Below are positions 8,478-15,415 of a stretch of 19,672 bases of DNA, in pieces. Position 1 is the first letter of the stretch, and each line of letters starts with the position of its first letter. A program made the position numbers and the translations under genes. Origin of the DNA: HGM04593 sp045646845 (GTDB taxonomy: Bacteria > Bacteroidota > Bacteroidia > Bacteroidales > Bacteroidaceae); assembly GCA_045646845.1 (NCBI GenBank), contig JAZRLO010000038.1:1-19672 (forward strand), written 5' to 3'. The notes below the pieces were generated by a model. That model did no database searches, had not been told where the DNA came from, and was given only the letters and a program-made list of their open reading frames with translations.

Positions 8478-8483
8478 AAGGAG
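8478..8483 (+). promoter_or_regulatory. Strong Shine-Dalgarno site before the TPR gene
   Basis: AAGGAG lies 8 bases upstream of the ATG at 8492. Good Shine-Dalgarno sites are uncommon in Bacteroidota and the other starts in this window lack one, so it suggests efficient translation of the TPR protein. Confidence 0.6.
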
Positions 8484-8491
8484 AATAAAAC

Positions 8492-9916
8492 ATGAAAAGA
8501 TTATTATTGGCATTATTCGTATTTGCATCAGCAGGTACCTATGCCCAGAACGGTATAACCAACAGTTTCCGTTTCGGCCCCACAGAGGAAGACAGTATCA
8601 GATGTATCGAGGCTATCAGCATCGCCCAGGTAAATATCAAGACCAAGGACTACGCTGTTGCATACCCTAACTGGAAGACTGTATTCACAGAATTCCCGGT
8701 TGCACGTGTTGACACATACACAAATGGTATAAAGCTGCTTACAGAGATGATAAAGGTCGAGAGCGACCCTCAGAAGAAAGCAGATTACATCAAGGAGCTC
8801 TTGTCTGTTTATGACCAGCAGTTGAAATACATCGACAAGCTCCAGGAGATTACTAAGACCAAGCTTTCCGCAGGACAGATTCTCGGCCGCAAGGGACTCG
8901 AGTATGAGAAATACTACAAGGACGCATCGATTGACACTCTATATGCAATCTTCGCAAAATCAGTAGAGCTTGAGAAGGGTATGTCAGAGTACACCGTTAC
9001 AGAGCGTTTCATGAAGTACTCTTCACTAAAGTACAAGAAGGACAAGAACCACGGTGAACAGATTATTGACGATTATCTGTCAGCATCGGTTTACATCGTT
9101 GACGTTCTCGACAAGTACCATGACAACATCGAGCGCTGCGAGCAGAAGTACAAGGAAGAGGGTGACCCCAAGGACAGCATCAACGCTACAAAGTACAGCA
9201 AGATGATTGACGCTTCACGTATAGCAAAGAGCAACATCGACGCATACTTCATAAACAGCGGTGCAGCGACCTGCGAGGACCTTGACAAGATTTATGCGCC
9301 GACAATCGAGGCAAACAAGGACAATATCGAGTACCTCAACAAGGTCATTTCTGTCATGAGTATGGTAAAATGTACCGACAATGATGCGTACCTTACAGCT
9401 TCTGAATACGCTTTGGCAATTGAGCCCACAGCAAAGGCTGCAATGGGTTGTGGTTACCGTTACTTCAAGAGAGGCGAGACCGCAAAGGCCATGGAATTCT
9501 TTGACCAGGCCATTGAGCTCGAGACTTCAATCACCACCAAGGCAGAACTCTGCTACAAGGTCGGTGCGGTATATTTCAGCCTCGGCAACCACGGCAAGGC
9601 ACGTACATATGCAAACAAAGCCCTCCAGTACAACTCAAAGTATGGTCAGCCGCATATCCTGATTGCGCAGATTTATGCCAGCCACCCCAACTGGAGCGAT
9701 GACGGCTTGCTCAACGCCTGCACATTCTACGTTTGCGTTGACAGACTACAGCGCGCAAAGTCAGTTGACCCCTCTGTAAAGAGAGAAGCCGACAGACTCA
9801 TCGGAAAATACAGCGCATACTTCCCCAAGAAGGAGGACCTCTTCATGAGAGGCTATTCTACCGGTTCATCTGTAACAGTCGGCGGTTGGATTAATGAGAC
9901 AACAAGAATCCGTTAA
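8492..9916 (+). CDS. Secreted/periplasmic TPR-repeat protein
   Basis: 474 residues with a signal peptide (MKRLLLALFVFASAGTYAQ) and an otherwise soluble, mainly helical mature part. Recognisable tetratricopeptide repeats are near residues 315-349 (AAMGCGYRYFKRGETAKAMEFFDQAIEL) and 350-383 (AELCYKVGAVYFSLGNHGKARTYANKAL), with weaker helical pairs before them; the last part resembles a scaffold for protein contacts. It follows the outer-membrane protein by 19 bases with a good Shine-Dalgarno site and overlaps lptC by 23 bases. Orthologues sit in this position in related genomes, to my knowledge without an assigned role. Location between an outer-membrane barrel and LptC suggests periplasmic assembly work (inference). 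Confidence 0.82.
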   Translation: MKRLLLALFVFASAGTYAQNGITNSFRFGPTEEDSIRCIEAISIAQVNIKTKDYAVAYPNWKTVFTEFPVARVDTYTNGIKLLTEMIKVESDPQKKADYIKELLSVYDQQLKYIDKLQEITKTKLSAGQILGRKGLEYEKYYKDASIDTLYAIFAKSVELEKGMSEYTVTERFMKYSSLKYKKDKNHGEQIIDDYLSASVYIVDVLDKYHDNIERCEQKYKEEGDPKDSINATKYSKMIDASRIAKSNIDAYFINSGAATCEDLDKIYAPTIEANKDNIEYLNKVISVMSMVKCTDNDAYLTASEYALAIEPTAKAAMGCGYRYFKRGETAKAMEFFDQAIELETSITTKAELCYKVGAVYFSLGNHGKARTYANKALQYNSKYGQPHILIAQIYASHPNWSDDGLLNACTFYVCVDRLQRAKSVDPSVKREADRLIGKYSAYFPKKEDLFMRGYSTGSSVTVGGWINETTRIR

Positions 9917-10661
9917 AAAGAACTGGTTTCAATACGGTACAACAACCGCTGTTTCGGTGGTTGTTGTACTGATTTTTCTTTTTTCGTGCACCGACGGCAC
10001 AAAAAAGGGAAAATCGGACATAATTGTTTCCGATTCCACCGCAGTCATGGCCACAACCGGAGTGACTACGCTAATAAGCGACTCTGGAAGAATCACTTAC
10101 CGCATCGAGGCAGAAGAGTGGCTCATTTTCGACAAACGCATCCCACCCCACTGGTCTTTCGAAAAAGGACTTTATCTTGAAAAATATGACAAGAAGATGG
10201 CAATAGAGGCCACAGTCGAGTGCGACACGGCTTACTATTACAACGAATTGAAACTGTGGAAGTTGCTCGGCAACATCACCATAAAGAACCTCAATAACGA
10301 AAAGTTCCAGACAGACACCCTTTATTGGGACCAGGAGAATGAGCTCATATATTCCGATGCTTATATAAGGATTGAGCAGGAAGACCAGGTCACAGAAGGA
10401 TACGGGTTCTCATCGAACCAGGAGTTCACCGTATGGGAAATAAGGAACACCAAGGGCATATTTGCCGTTGAGGAGAAAAAGAGCGAAGAAGAGAAGCCGG
10501 AGGAGACAGAAGAGGCTGTTGAACAGAAAAAGGAACAGGAAACTACAACAAAGAAACCCGAAGAAGAAGAAGAAAAACCCAAGGTTATAATAGGGAAGCC
10601 GGGAAAACTCAAAGGTCCACAACAACTGAAGATTTCCACGGATAACGACATTGCATTATGA
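9894..10661 (+). CDS. lptC: LPS export protein LptC (lipoprotein form with charged C-terminal tail)
   Basis: LptC receives LPS from the LptB2FG transporter and passes it to the periplasmic bridge. 255 residues: short basic N-terminus, hydrophobic stretch TTTAVSVVVVLIFLFSC with a lipobox-like LFSC (Cys32), then the LptC beta-jellyroll, whose repeated strands are visible in WLIFDKRIPPHWSFEKGLYL, ATVECDTAYYYNELKLWKLLGNITI and ETDTLYWDQE-like segments up to about residue 190. Residues about 193-235 are an acidic/lysine-rich tail (repeated EEEKPEE and KKPEEEEEKPK) not part of the family core. The start overlaps the TPR gene by 23 bases, and the stop overlaps the next gene's ATG as ATGA, so translation is coupled. 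If lipidated, it would be a substrate of the Lnb enzyme encoded nearby (inference). Confidence 0.85.
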   Translation: MRQQESVKKNWFQYGTTTAVSVVVVLIFLFSCTDGTKKGKSDIIVSDSTAVMATTGVTTLISDSGRITYRIEAEEWLIFDKRIPPHWSFEKGLYLEKYDKKMAIEATVECDTAYYYNELKLWKLLGNITIKNLNNEKFQTDTLYWDQENELIYSDAYIRIEQEDQVTEGYGFSSNQEFTVWEIRNTKGIFAVEEKKSEEEKPEETEEAVEQKKEQETTTKKPEEEEEKPKVIIGKPGKLKGPQQLKISTDNDIAL

Positions 10662-11923
10662 CGACATTAATATTGCTGCTGACAATTGTAATACTATTCT
10701 CCGCGCTTTTTTCGGGCATGGAGATAGCCTTCGTTTCATCAAACAGACTGTTGCTGGGCATTGACAGTCATGAAAACTCCATGACATCACACGTAATAAA
10801 CAAGTACTATGCAAACAGCAACAACTTCGTATCGAGCCTGCTTGTCGGCAACAACATAGTACTGGTCATTTACGGTATGCTGATGGCAAGGCTCCTTCAG
10901 GCACCGCTTGACGCTATTCTTGACGGTTCGACTTCAATGCACCTGCTGTTGGAAACAATAATTTCAACAATCATCATAATATTTACAGGAGAATTTATCC
11001 CCAAGGCTGTTTTCAGGATGAACCCCAACCGTTCCCTGAAACGTTTCGCCCTGTTCACCTACCCGATATACATAATACTCTACCCCCTTGCAAGGTTCAC
11101 CACCCTCTGCGCATGCTTCATACTGCGTATATTCAAAGTACGCATCAAGGACGAGACCCGCGATACCACATTTTCGAAGACTGAGCTCAACGACCTTATA
11201 CAGACCTCGATAGAGGATGCCGATGAGAAGCAGCAGATAGACAAGGATGTCCTCATATTCCAGAATGCTCTCGACTTTTCCGATATAAAGGTTAGGGACT
11301 GTTTTGTTCCGCGAACAGAAATAGAAGCAGTAGAGGTAAACACTTCGCTCGAAGACCTGAAGTCGGTGTTCATTGAGTCGGGACACTCGAAGATTGTCGT
11401 ATTCAAGGAGAATATAGACAATATCATAGGCTACATCCACTCATCGGAACTGTTCCGCATAGGGAAGAAATGGCAACAGAAGATATGCAAGATGCCGTTC
11501 GTTCCGGAAACACTGTCGGCACAGAAACTTATGCGCACCCTCATGCAACAGAAAAAATCCCTTGCTGTAGTTGTAGATGAGTTCGGGGGAACATCGGGCA
11601 TCATCTCGCTTGAGGACCTTGTAGAGGAAATCATCGGTGAGATAGAGGATGAGCACGACAACCAGAACCTTGTGGCGAAGGCACTTGACAACAATGAGTA
11701 CATTCTGTCGGGACGCCTTGAGATAGAACGCATAAACGAAATGTTCGACCTTGACTTGCCGGAATCGGACGAATACCAGACATTAGGAGGATTCATCCTT
11801 GCGCACCACCAGCGTTTCCCGCAGCTTAACGAAACCATAAGCATAGGCAAGTTCAAGATACGCACTATCAAGCAGAGAAGTACAAAAATAGAGCTCGTGA
11901 AACTAATCGCAAAAGCGAAGTAA
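10658..11923 (+). CDS. CNNM/DUF21-CBS-pair (HlyC/CorC) family membrane protein
   Basis: 421 residues. The N-terminal DUF21/CNNM domain has several membrane helices (from residue 1 to about 160), with the hallmark FSGMEIAFVSSNR near residue 18. A pair of CBS domains follows (about 208-262, RDCFVPRTEIEAV ... IGYIHSSEL; and about 275-335, LAVVVDEFGGTSGIISLEDLVEEIIGEI), then a CorC/HlyC domain (about 345-420, LSGRLEIERINEMFDLDLP). Members are magnesium/cobalt efflux-type transporters or regulators; in Bacteroidota the family includes GldE-like proteins. The old name haemolysin is not supported by function. ATGA overlap with lptC. Followed by a hairpin terminator at 11975-12015. Confidence 0.88.
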   Translation: MTTLILLLTIVILFSALFSGMEIAFVSSNRLLLGIDSHENSMTSHVINKYYANSNNFVSSLLVGNNIVLVIYGMLMARLLQAPLDAILDGSTSMHLLLETIISTIIIIFTGEFIPKAVFRMNPNRSLKRFALFTYPIYIILYPLARFTTLCACFILRIFKVRIKDETRDTTFSKTELNDLIQTSIEDADEKQQIDKDVLIFQNALDFSDIKVRDCFVPRTEIEAVEVNTSLEDLKSVFIESGHSKIVVFKENIDNIIGYIHSSELFRIGKKWQQKICKMPFVPETLSAQKLMRTLMQQKKSLAVVVDEFGGTSGIISLEDLVEEIIGEIEDEHDNQNLVAKALDNNEYILSGRLEIERINEMFDLDLPESDEYQTLGGFILAHHQRFPQLNETISIGKFKIRTIKQRSTKIELVKLIAKAK

Positions 11924-11974
11924 CAGGAGTTACCGTACCAACAGAAGTGCCAATATTAACAGTCATGCGGCAAT

Positions 11975-12015
11975 AATGGGCAAAATGTTGTTATTTTTAC
12001 AGCATTTTGCCCATT
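11975..12015 (+). terminator. Terminator hairpin after the coaX-to-CNNM gene run
   Basis: A 13-bp perfect stem (arm AATGGGCAAAATG) can extend inward by four more pairs including one G-U, leaving a T-rich loop. It lies 51 bases after the CNNM stop and is followed by a T-rich but interrupted stretch. It separates the operon from the foldase gene, which has its own promoter. Confidence 0.6.
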
Positions 12016-12066
12016 TATCTTGCAACTTTTTCATACAATCATTACAATAAATCAAAAGCATTTTGC

Positions 12067-12074
12067 TAACTTTG
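12067..12074 (+). promoter_or_regulatory. Promoter -7 element of the PpiD-like gene
   Basis: TAACTTTG matches TAnnTTTG exactly, 47 bases before the ATG, with an A/T-rich leader between them. No TTG is visible at the standard -33 spacing. The octamer is directly preceded by GCATTTTGC, also present in the upstream terminator arm. Confidence 0.6.
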
Positions 12075-12121
12075 CAAAGTTTTATGCGAAATATAAAAAT
12101 TTAAAAATAAAATCATAGACT

Positions 12122-14428
12122 ATGGCTACACTACAAAATTTGCGCAACAGAGGTCCGCTGCTCGTAGGATTCGTTGGCATCGCCCTGTTCGCATTTATTT
12201 TAAGCGACTTATTCAAGTCAAACGGAAGCAATGCTGAAGAACAGACTGTAGGTACTCTGAACGAAGAGAGACTTTCCGCTTACGAGTTCGAGCAGATGAG
12301 AGGATTGTTCGAGAGCGTGGCTTCTTACAGCAACGGTGCGAAATCAAACATTTCAGAGCTTGCGACAATCGATGCATGGGAGACACTCCGTGATTCAAAG
12401 ATTGCACAGCAGCAGGCAGAACTTCTTGGCATCAAGGTAACTCAGCAGGATATCGACATGTGGCTGACAAAGCTTACTCCGTACCAGCTCGACCTCATTC
12501 TCAAGAACAACACAAGAGAGAAAGAGATGTACCTGAGCACATACTGCCCCGAGGAGCTTCAAGGCATCACACGCGTTCCCGTAGAGTTCATCACCGCCAA
12601 CGCAGAGACAGGTGCGAGCGCAATCGCCCTCGACTCTATCAGCAAGTATAGGACTATGGCCGAGACCGGCACCGCAGCGAACAAGCACGAAAGCCTTCTC
12701 TGCAACATCAGCCGTCTCATCGACATCAAGCTGACAACACTTGCCATCAATGCAAAGCAGCAGAGCATTCTCGACAACGCTTCAATCATCAACCACGCTG
12801 TGGCAAAGAGAAACTTTGACAAGAACAACAGCACACGCGAAATCGAATACATCGTTTATCCTTACAACAAGGTTACTAACGAAGCAGCTGCAATAACAGA
12901 TGCCGATGTAGAAAAGTTCTACAACGACAACAAGGAAATCCGTTACAAGAACAACTACGATGCACGTGACGTTCAGGTTGTAGCAGTAAAACTCGTTCCC
13001 AGCGACAATGACAAGATGGCAGTCAGAGAGGAGATGAACGAATACCTCGCTACACTCCAGAATGACAGCACCGCAAACTACTATGAGTTGTCACTTATTT
13101 CTCAGAGCGAGCTCAAATACGACGAGTACTACTGGACACCGAACTCTATCGAGTATGACATTCAGAACAACAAGACAAAGCAGCACTTCACAGAAAGCGT
13201 GAAGAACACCATCGCAACAGCAGAACAGGGCGTTCCTGTAGGTCCATACGTTGATCCGTCGGACATGACAGACAACATCTTTGTAAATGTAGATAAGATG
13301 GATATCGCCGATGAGTACACATTGCGTTTCGCTGTAATCGCAAGCACATCTGCCGATTCTGTAAAGATTGCTGCAGACAGCTTACTTACAGCACTCAACG
13401 GCGGCGTACAGTTCAGCGAAATCACAAAAAGTTACTTTGGTCTCGATTCATTGAAATTCAAGGCTGACGAATTTGCAGCCCTCAACGCACAGCTCGCATA
13501 TTCTACAGGTTTCGTTTTCACACCCGAGATACAGAAGGCCATATACAACGGTACAACAGGTGTTTACAACACTATCGAATACGGCCCCAATGCAACAGTT
13601 ATCTACCAGGTACTTGACAAGACAGGTAACAACGTAGCATACAAGACATTCGGCATCAAGCGCACCATCATGGTAAGCCCGGAGACAAGAGACCTCGCAT
13701 ACAACGAATTGAGCCGTTTCATCACAGAGTGCGACAGCATCGGCGAGTTTGCCACACACATCAACGCATTCCCCGTATATGACGTAAACGATGACAACAT
13801 CACATTGTCAAATATCAGCGGAACAAGAGAGATTCTCGCTTGGATAATGAACGACAATATCCAGAAGGGCAAGATTTCAAACATCTTCGACAATGGCGAC
13901 AACCTTCTCATTGCAGTAGGTATCAATAATGTATATAACAAGGGACACCACCCTCTCGACCGCGAAGTACAGCCCAATGTAGCTCTTGCTGACATGATCA
14001 AGATGGATTTGACCAACAACAAGAAAGCTGAGGTTATCATGGCTGAACTCGAAGGCAAGAACTTTGACGCCATCAGAAACATTGCCAATGTAACTGTTGA
14101 CAGCGCAGCCTTTGTAGAATACGCTTCACCAGTATCAGTTATGTCACTCGGATCAAGCGAACCCGTTATCAGCGCAGTAGCAGCGAACCTCGAAGCAGGT
14201 GCAACCAGCAAGCCTGTAAAGGGCAACGCCGGAGTATATGTAGTAAAGGTACTCGCAAAGACCGACAAGAAAGACGGTAAGTTCGACATCAAGGCCCAGA
14301 ACGACCAGGCAACAATGCTTTACGGTAACTCTGGCTACTTCTTGGATGCAGCATTGAACGAGTTGTACAACGTTGACAACCAGATCAACACACTGTATGG
14401 CGGTGCCAATGAAGAAGAAGTAAAGTAA
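12122..14428 (+). CDS. SurA/PpiD-like membrane-anchored periplasmic foldase with degenerate parvulin domain
   Basis: 768 residues. A short cytosolic N-terminus and one membrane helix (MATLQNLRNRGPLLVGFVGI then ALFAFILSDLF), the usual opening of Bacteroidota PpiD-like proteins, are followed by a SurA_N/PpiD-like chaperone region and a long periplasmic part. PpiD proteins assist folding of newly exported proteins at the Sec translocon. The central parvulin-like segment lies about residues 398-500 (LRFAVIASTSADSVKIAADS ... FSEITKSY). The usual opening RHIL-type strand with its active-site His reads RFAVI here, and the glycine-rich G-DLG segment is not recognisable, so prolyl isomerase activity is doubtful. 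It has its own promoter (12067) and ends at a strong palindromic terminator (14460), so it is probably monocistronic. It is probably a chaperone rather than an isomerase; equally degenerate domains in relatives cannot be ruled out. Confidence 0.85.
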   Translation: MATLQNLRNRGPLLVGFVGIALFAFILSDLFKSNGSNAEEQTVGTLNEERLSAYEFEQMRGLFESVASYSNGAKSNISELATIDAWETLRDSKIAQQQAELLGIKVTQQDIDMWLTKLTPYQLDLILKNNTREKEMYLSTYCPEELQGITRVPVEFITANAETGASAIALDSISKYRTMAETGTAANKHESLLCNISRLIDIKLTTLAINAKQQSILDNASIINHAVAKRNFDKNNSTREIEYIVYPYNKVTNEAAAITDADVEKFYNDNKEIRYKNNYDARDVQVVAVKLVPSDNDKMAVREEMNEYLATLQNDSTANYYELSLISQSELKYDEYYWTPNSIEYDIQNNKTKQHFTESVKNTIATAEQGVPVGPYVDPSDMTDNIFVNVDKMDIADEYTLRFAVIASTSADSVKIAADSLLTALNGGVQFSEITKSYFGLDSLKFKADEFAALNAQLAYSTGFVFTPEIQKAIYNGTTGVYNTIEYGPNATVIYQVLDKTGNNVAYKTFGIKRTIMVSPETRDLAYNELSRFITECDSIGEFATHINAFPVYDVNDDNITLSNISGTREILAWIMNDNIQKGKISNIFDNGDNLLIAVGINNVYNKGHHPLDREVQPNVALADMIKMDLTNNKKAEVIMAELEGKNFDAIRNIANVTVDSAAFVEYASPVSVMSLGSSEPVISAVAANLEAGATSKPVKGNAGVYVVKVLAKTDKKDGKFDIKAQNDQATMLYGNSGYFLDAALNELYNVDNQINTLYGGANEEEVK

Positions 14429-14459
14429 GAAACAAAGATATAACATAACAAACCAGGTT

Positions 14460-14507
14460 TGAAGTGAACCCCAAAGTTTAGACGTCTAAACTTTGGGGTT
14501 CACTTCA
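14460..14507. terminator. 48-bp perfect palindromic terminator after the PpiD-like gene
   Basis: Bases 14460-14483 are the exact reverse complement of 14484-14507 (arm core AACCCCAAAGTTTAGAC), with CTTTTG following on the plus strand. It begins 31 bases after the stop codon. The arm closely resembles that of the hairpin at 17398-17445. Confidence 0.85.
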
Positions 14508-14590
14508 CTTTTGCGGGTTAGCATAAATATCGGCTGCCCCCCAACATCGGCTCACCTGCTAACTATAGTGGCAAAAAACTCGCTTTCGCT

Positions 14591-14624
14591 CGTCACAGGG
14601 GATGTTCATTCATCCCCTGTGACG
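14591..14624. repeat. Inverted repeat, 14-bp stem with 6-base loop
   Basis: CGTCACAGGGGATG and CATCCCCTGTGACG are exact reverse complements around TTCATT. A partial copy (CCCTGTGACGGG) recurs near 14913-14924. There is no nearby gene end that needs a terminator, so it is better seen as a dispersed repeat. Confidence 0.65.
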
Positions 14625-14626
14625 GG

Positions 14627-14648
14627 TAACACATGCTACAGCATTTTC
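14627..14648 (+). repeat. 22-bp direct repeat, copy 1
   Basis: An exact copy of 14764-14785; core ACACATGCTACAGCATTTTC. The two copies flank the inverted REP-like pair at 14650-14760 almost exactly, as a duplicated boundary would. Confidence 0.7.
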
Positions 14649-14649
14649 C

Positions 14650-14760
14650 AACTCCTACCCGGCTACGCCGTACTCCCTCTTGCTCAAGAGGGAGAATGAT
14701 TCCACAGCATCCAAAACTGTCCCTCTTATTGAAGAGGGACGAGCGTAGCGGAGGGAGTTT
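14650..14760. repeat. Inverted pair of REP-like elements (ACTCCCTC / GAGGGAGT type)
   Basis: Left element 14650-14694 ends in the hairpin CTCCCTCTT-GCTC-AAGAGGGAG (14673-14694). Right element 14719-14760 starts with the hairpin GTCCCTCTT-ATTG-AAGAGGGAC (14719-14740) and continues GAGCGTAGCGGAGGGAGTTT. The right element's reverse complement resembles the left one, including a CTACGC block, so they are two divergent copies in opposite orientation. The class looks like dispersed repeats common between genes in gut Bacteroidales (recollection, not searched). Confidence 0.6.
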
Positions 14761-14763
14761 CCA

Positions 14764-14785
14764 TAACACATGCTACAGCATTTTC
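14764..14785 (+). repeat. 22-bp direct repeat, copy 2
   Basis: Exact copy of 14627-14648, starting three bases after the right REP-like element. Confidence 0.7.
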
Positions 14786-14795
14786 TCGTTCCAGT

Positions 14796-14880
14796 GGATT
14801 TCCTAATCAGCTGGCTGTGAGTGTAAGCATCTCCAGATGCGAGAAATAAGAATTCTTCTTTTTTCGGGATTAGGAAATCC
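14796..14880. repeat. Long-armed inverted repeat with nested hairpins
   Basis: The 13-base arm GGATTTCCTAATC (14796-14808) is matched exactly by GATTAGGAAATCC (14868-14880). Between them are the hairpin GCATCT-CC-AGATGC (14827-14840), the palindrome AAGAATTCTT and a run of six T. It could be a small mobile repeat or a structured RNA; no promoter is evident. Confidence 0.5.
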
Positions 14881-14965
14881 CTATACTCTATTACAGGAGA
14901 TAAATGAACATTCCCTGTGACGGGATTTCCGTTTTAATCTTTCACCTTTTACCACACCTTCTGCG

Positions 14966-15088
14966 CCCTCCCCTCAGTCAGCAAGCTGACAGCTCCCCTC
15001 CACAGGAGTGGAGCTGCTAAGCAAAAACCATTCCAAACAGCTCCGCCACTCGCTTGCGAGGGGAGGTGGTCGAAGACCGGAGGGGAGA
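14966..15088. repeat. REP-like element with CTCCCCTC / GAGGGGAG ends
   Basis: The terminal octamers CTCCCCTC (14968-14975) and GAGGGGAG (15080-15087) are reverse complements. Inside are the hairpin GTCAGC-AA-GCTGAC, a second CTCCCCTCCAC facing GAGGGGAGGTGG (15059-15068), and a terminal GGTGGTCGAAGACCGG. The layout matches the dispersed AGGGGAGGTGG...GGAGGGGAG class of bacterial intergenic repeats (recollection). Confidence 0.55.
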
Positions 15089-15152
15089 GATAATTAACCT
15101 AAAGGTAACGACATCGGCAACCCCCAACATCCGCGGTTACGGAATACACAAG

Positions 15153-15182
15153 AAAGGCGAGAAATGAAAATTTCTCGCCTTT
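15153..15182. terminator. Terminator hairpin downstream of the tRNA-Asn array
   Basis: A 13-bp perfect stem (AAAGGCGAGAAAT with ATTTCTCGCCTTT) around a GAAA loop, starting two bases beyond the last tRNA of the minus-strand transcript. No long T run follows, so it may serve as processing boundary as well as terminator. Confidence 0.6.
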
Positions 15183-15183
15183 G

Positions 15184-15257
15184 CTCTTCAGGTAGGACTT
15201 GAACCTACGACCCCCTGATTAACAGTCAGGTGCTCTAACCGACTGAGCTACTGAAGA
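15184..15257 (-). tRNA. tRNA-Asn(GUU), copy 3 in transcription order
   Basis: A complete cloverleaf reads on the minus strand: acceptor TCTTCAG/CTGAAGA, D arm GCTC/GAGC, anticodon stem CCTGA/TCAGG with loop CTGTTAA (anticodon GTT), T arm GTAGG-TTCAAGT-CCTAC and G as discriminator base. Identical in all 74 bases to the other two copies. The genomic sequence after the discriminator is CAA, so CCA is not encoded here. Confidence 0.97.
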
Positions 15258-15299
15258 ATAAAAATGGAACTCATTAAAAAGCGAGGTTCCTCTCGCTGG

Positions 15300-15373
15300 C
15301 TCTTCAGGTAGGACTTGAACCTACGACCCCCTGATTAACAGTCAGGTGCTCTAACCGACTGAGCTACTGAAGA
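15300..15373 (-). tRNA. tRNA-Asn(GUU), copy 2
   Basis: Same 74 bases and cloverleaf as the other copies. Here the discriminator G is followed by CCA in the DNA (plus-strand TGG at 15297-15299), so the tail is encoded. Confidence 0.97.
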
Positions 15374-15415
15374 ATAAAATGGAACTCATTAAAAAAGCGA
15401 GGTTCCTCTCGCTGG

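Larger units (their letters stand above)
14511..15152. repeat. Repeat-rich intergenic block without genes
   Basis: No credible coding sequence on either strand: the open frames here are short, lack family resemblance and cross inverted repeats. The block holds at least five inverted repeats, a 22-bp direct repeat and two REP-like elements (listed separately). It is loosely bracketed by related copies of a motif: ATCGGCTGCCCCCCAACATC at 14529-14548 and ATCGGCAACCCCCAACATC at 15113-15131. An additional 7-bp inverted repeat (GTTAGCA 14517-14523, TGCTAAC 14557-14563) flanks the first copy. Confidence 0.6.

Noticed and set aside
10361..10651. Minus-strand frames rich in Ser/Phe opposite the LptC tail
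   Set aside because: They are the reverse reading of the Glu/Lys-rich GAA/GAG/AAG tract, so the apparent hydrophobic phenylalanine/serine protein is an artefact of low-complexity DNA.
13603..14292. Open frame of 229 codons on the minus strand within the PpiD-like gene
   Set aside because: It has the composition of a reverse-frame shadow (Ser/Leu/Met runs), no start context and no homology I recognise; the plus-strand gene explains the open frame.
14493..14699. Possible 68-codon gene on the plus strand after the PpiD-like terminator
   Set aside because: It begins inside the terminator palindrome and runs through inverted repeats; no promoter, ribosome site or family resemblance.
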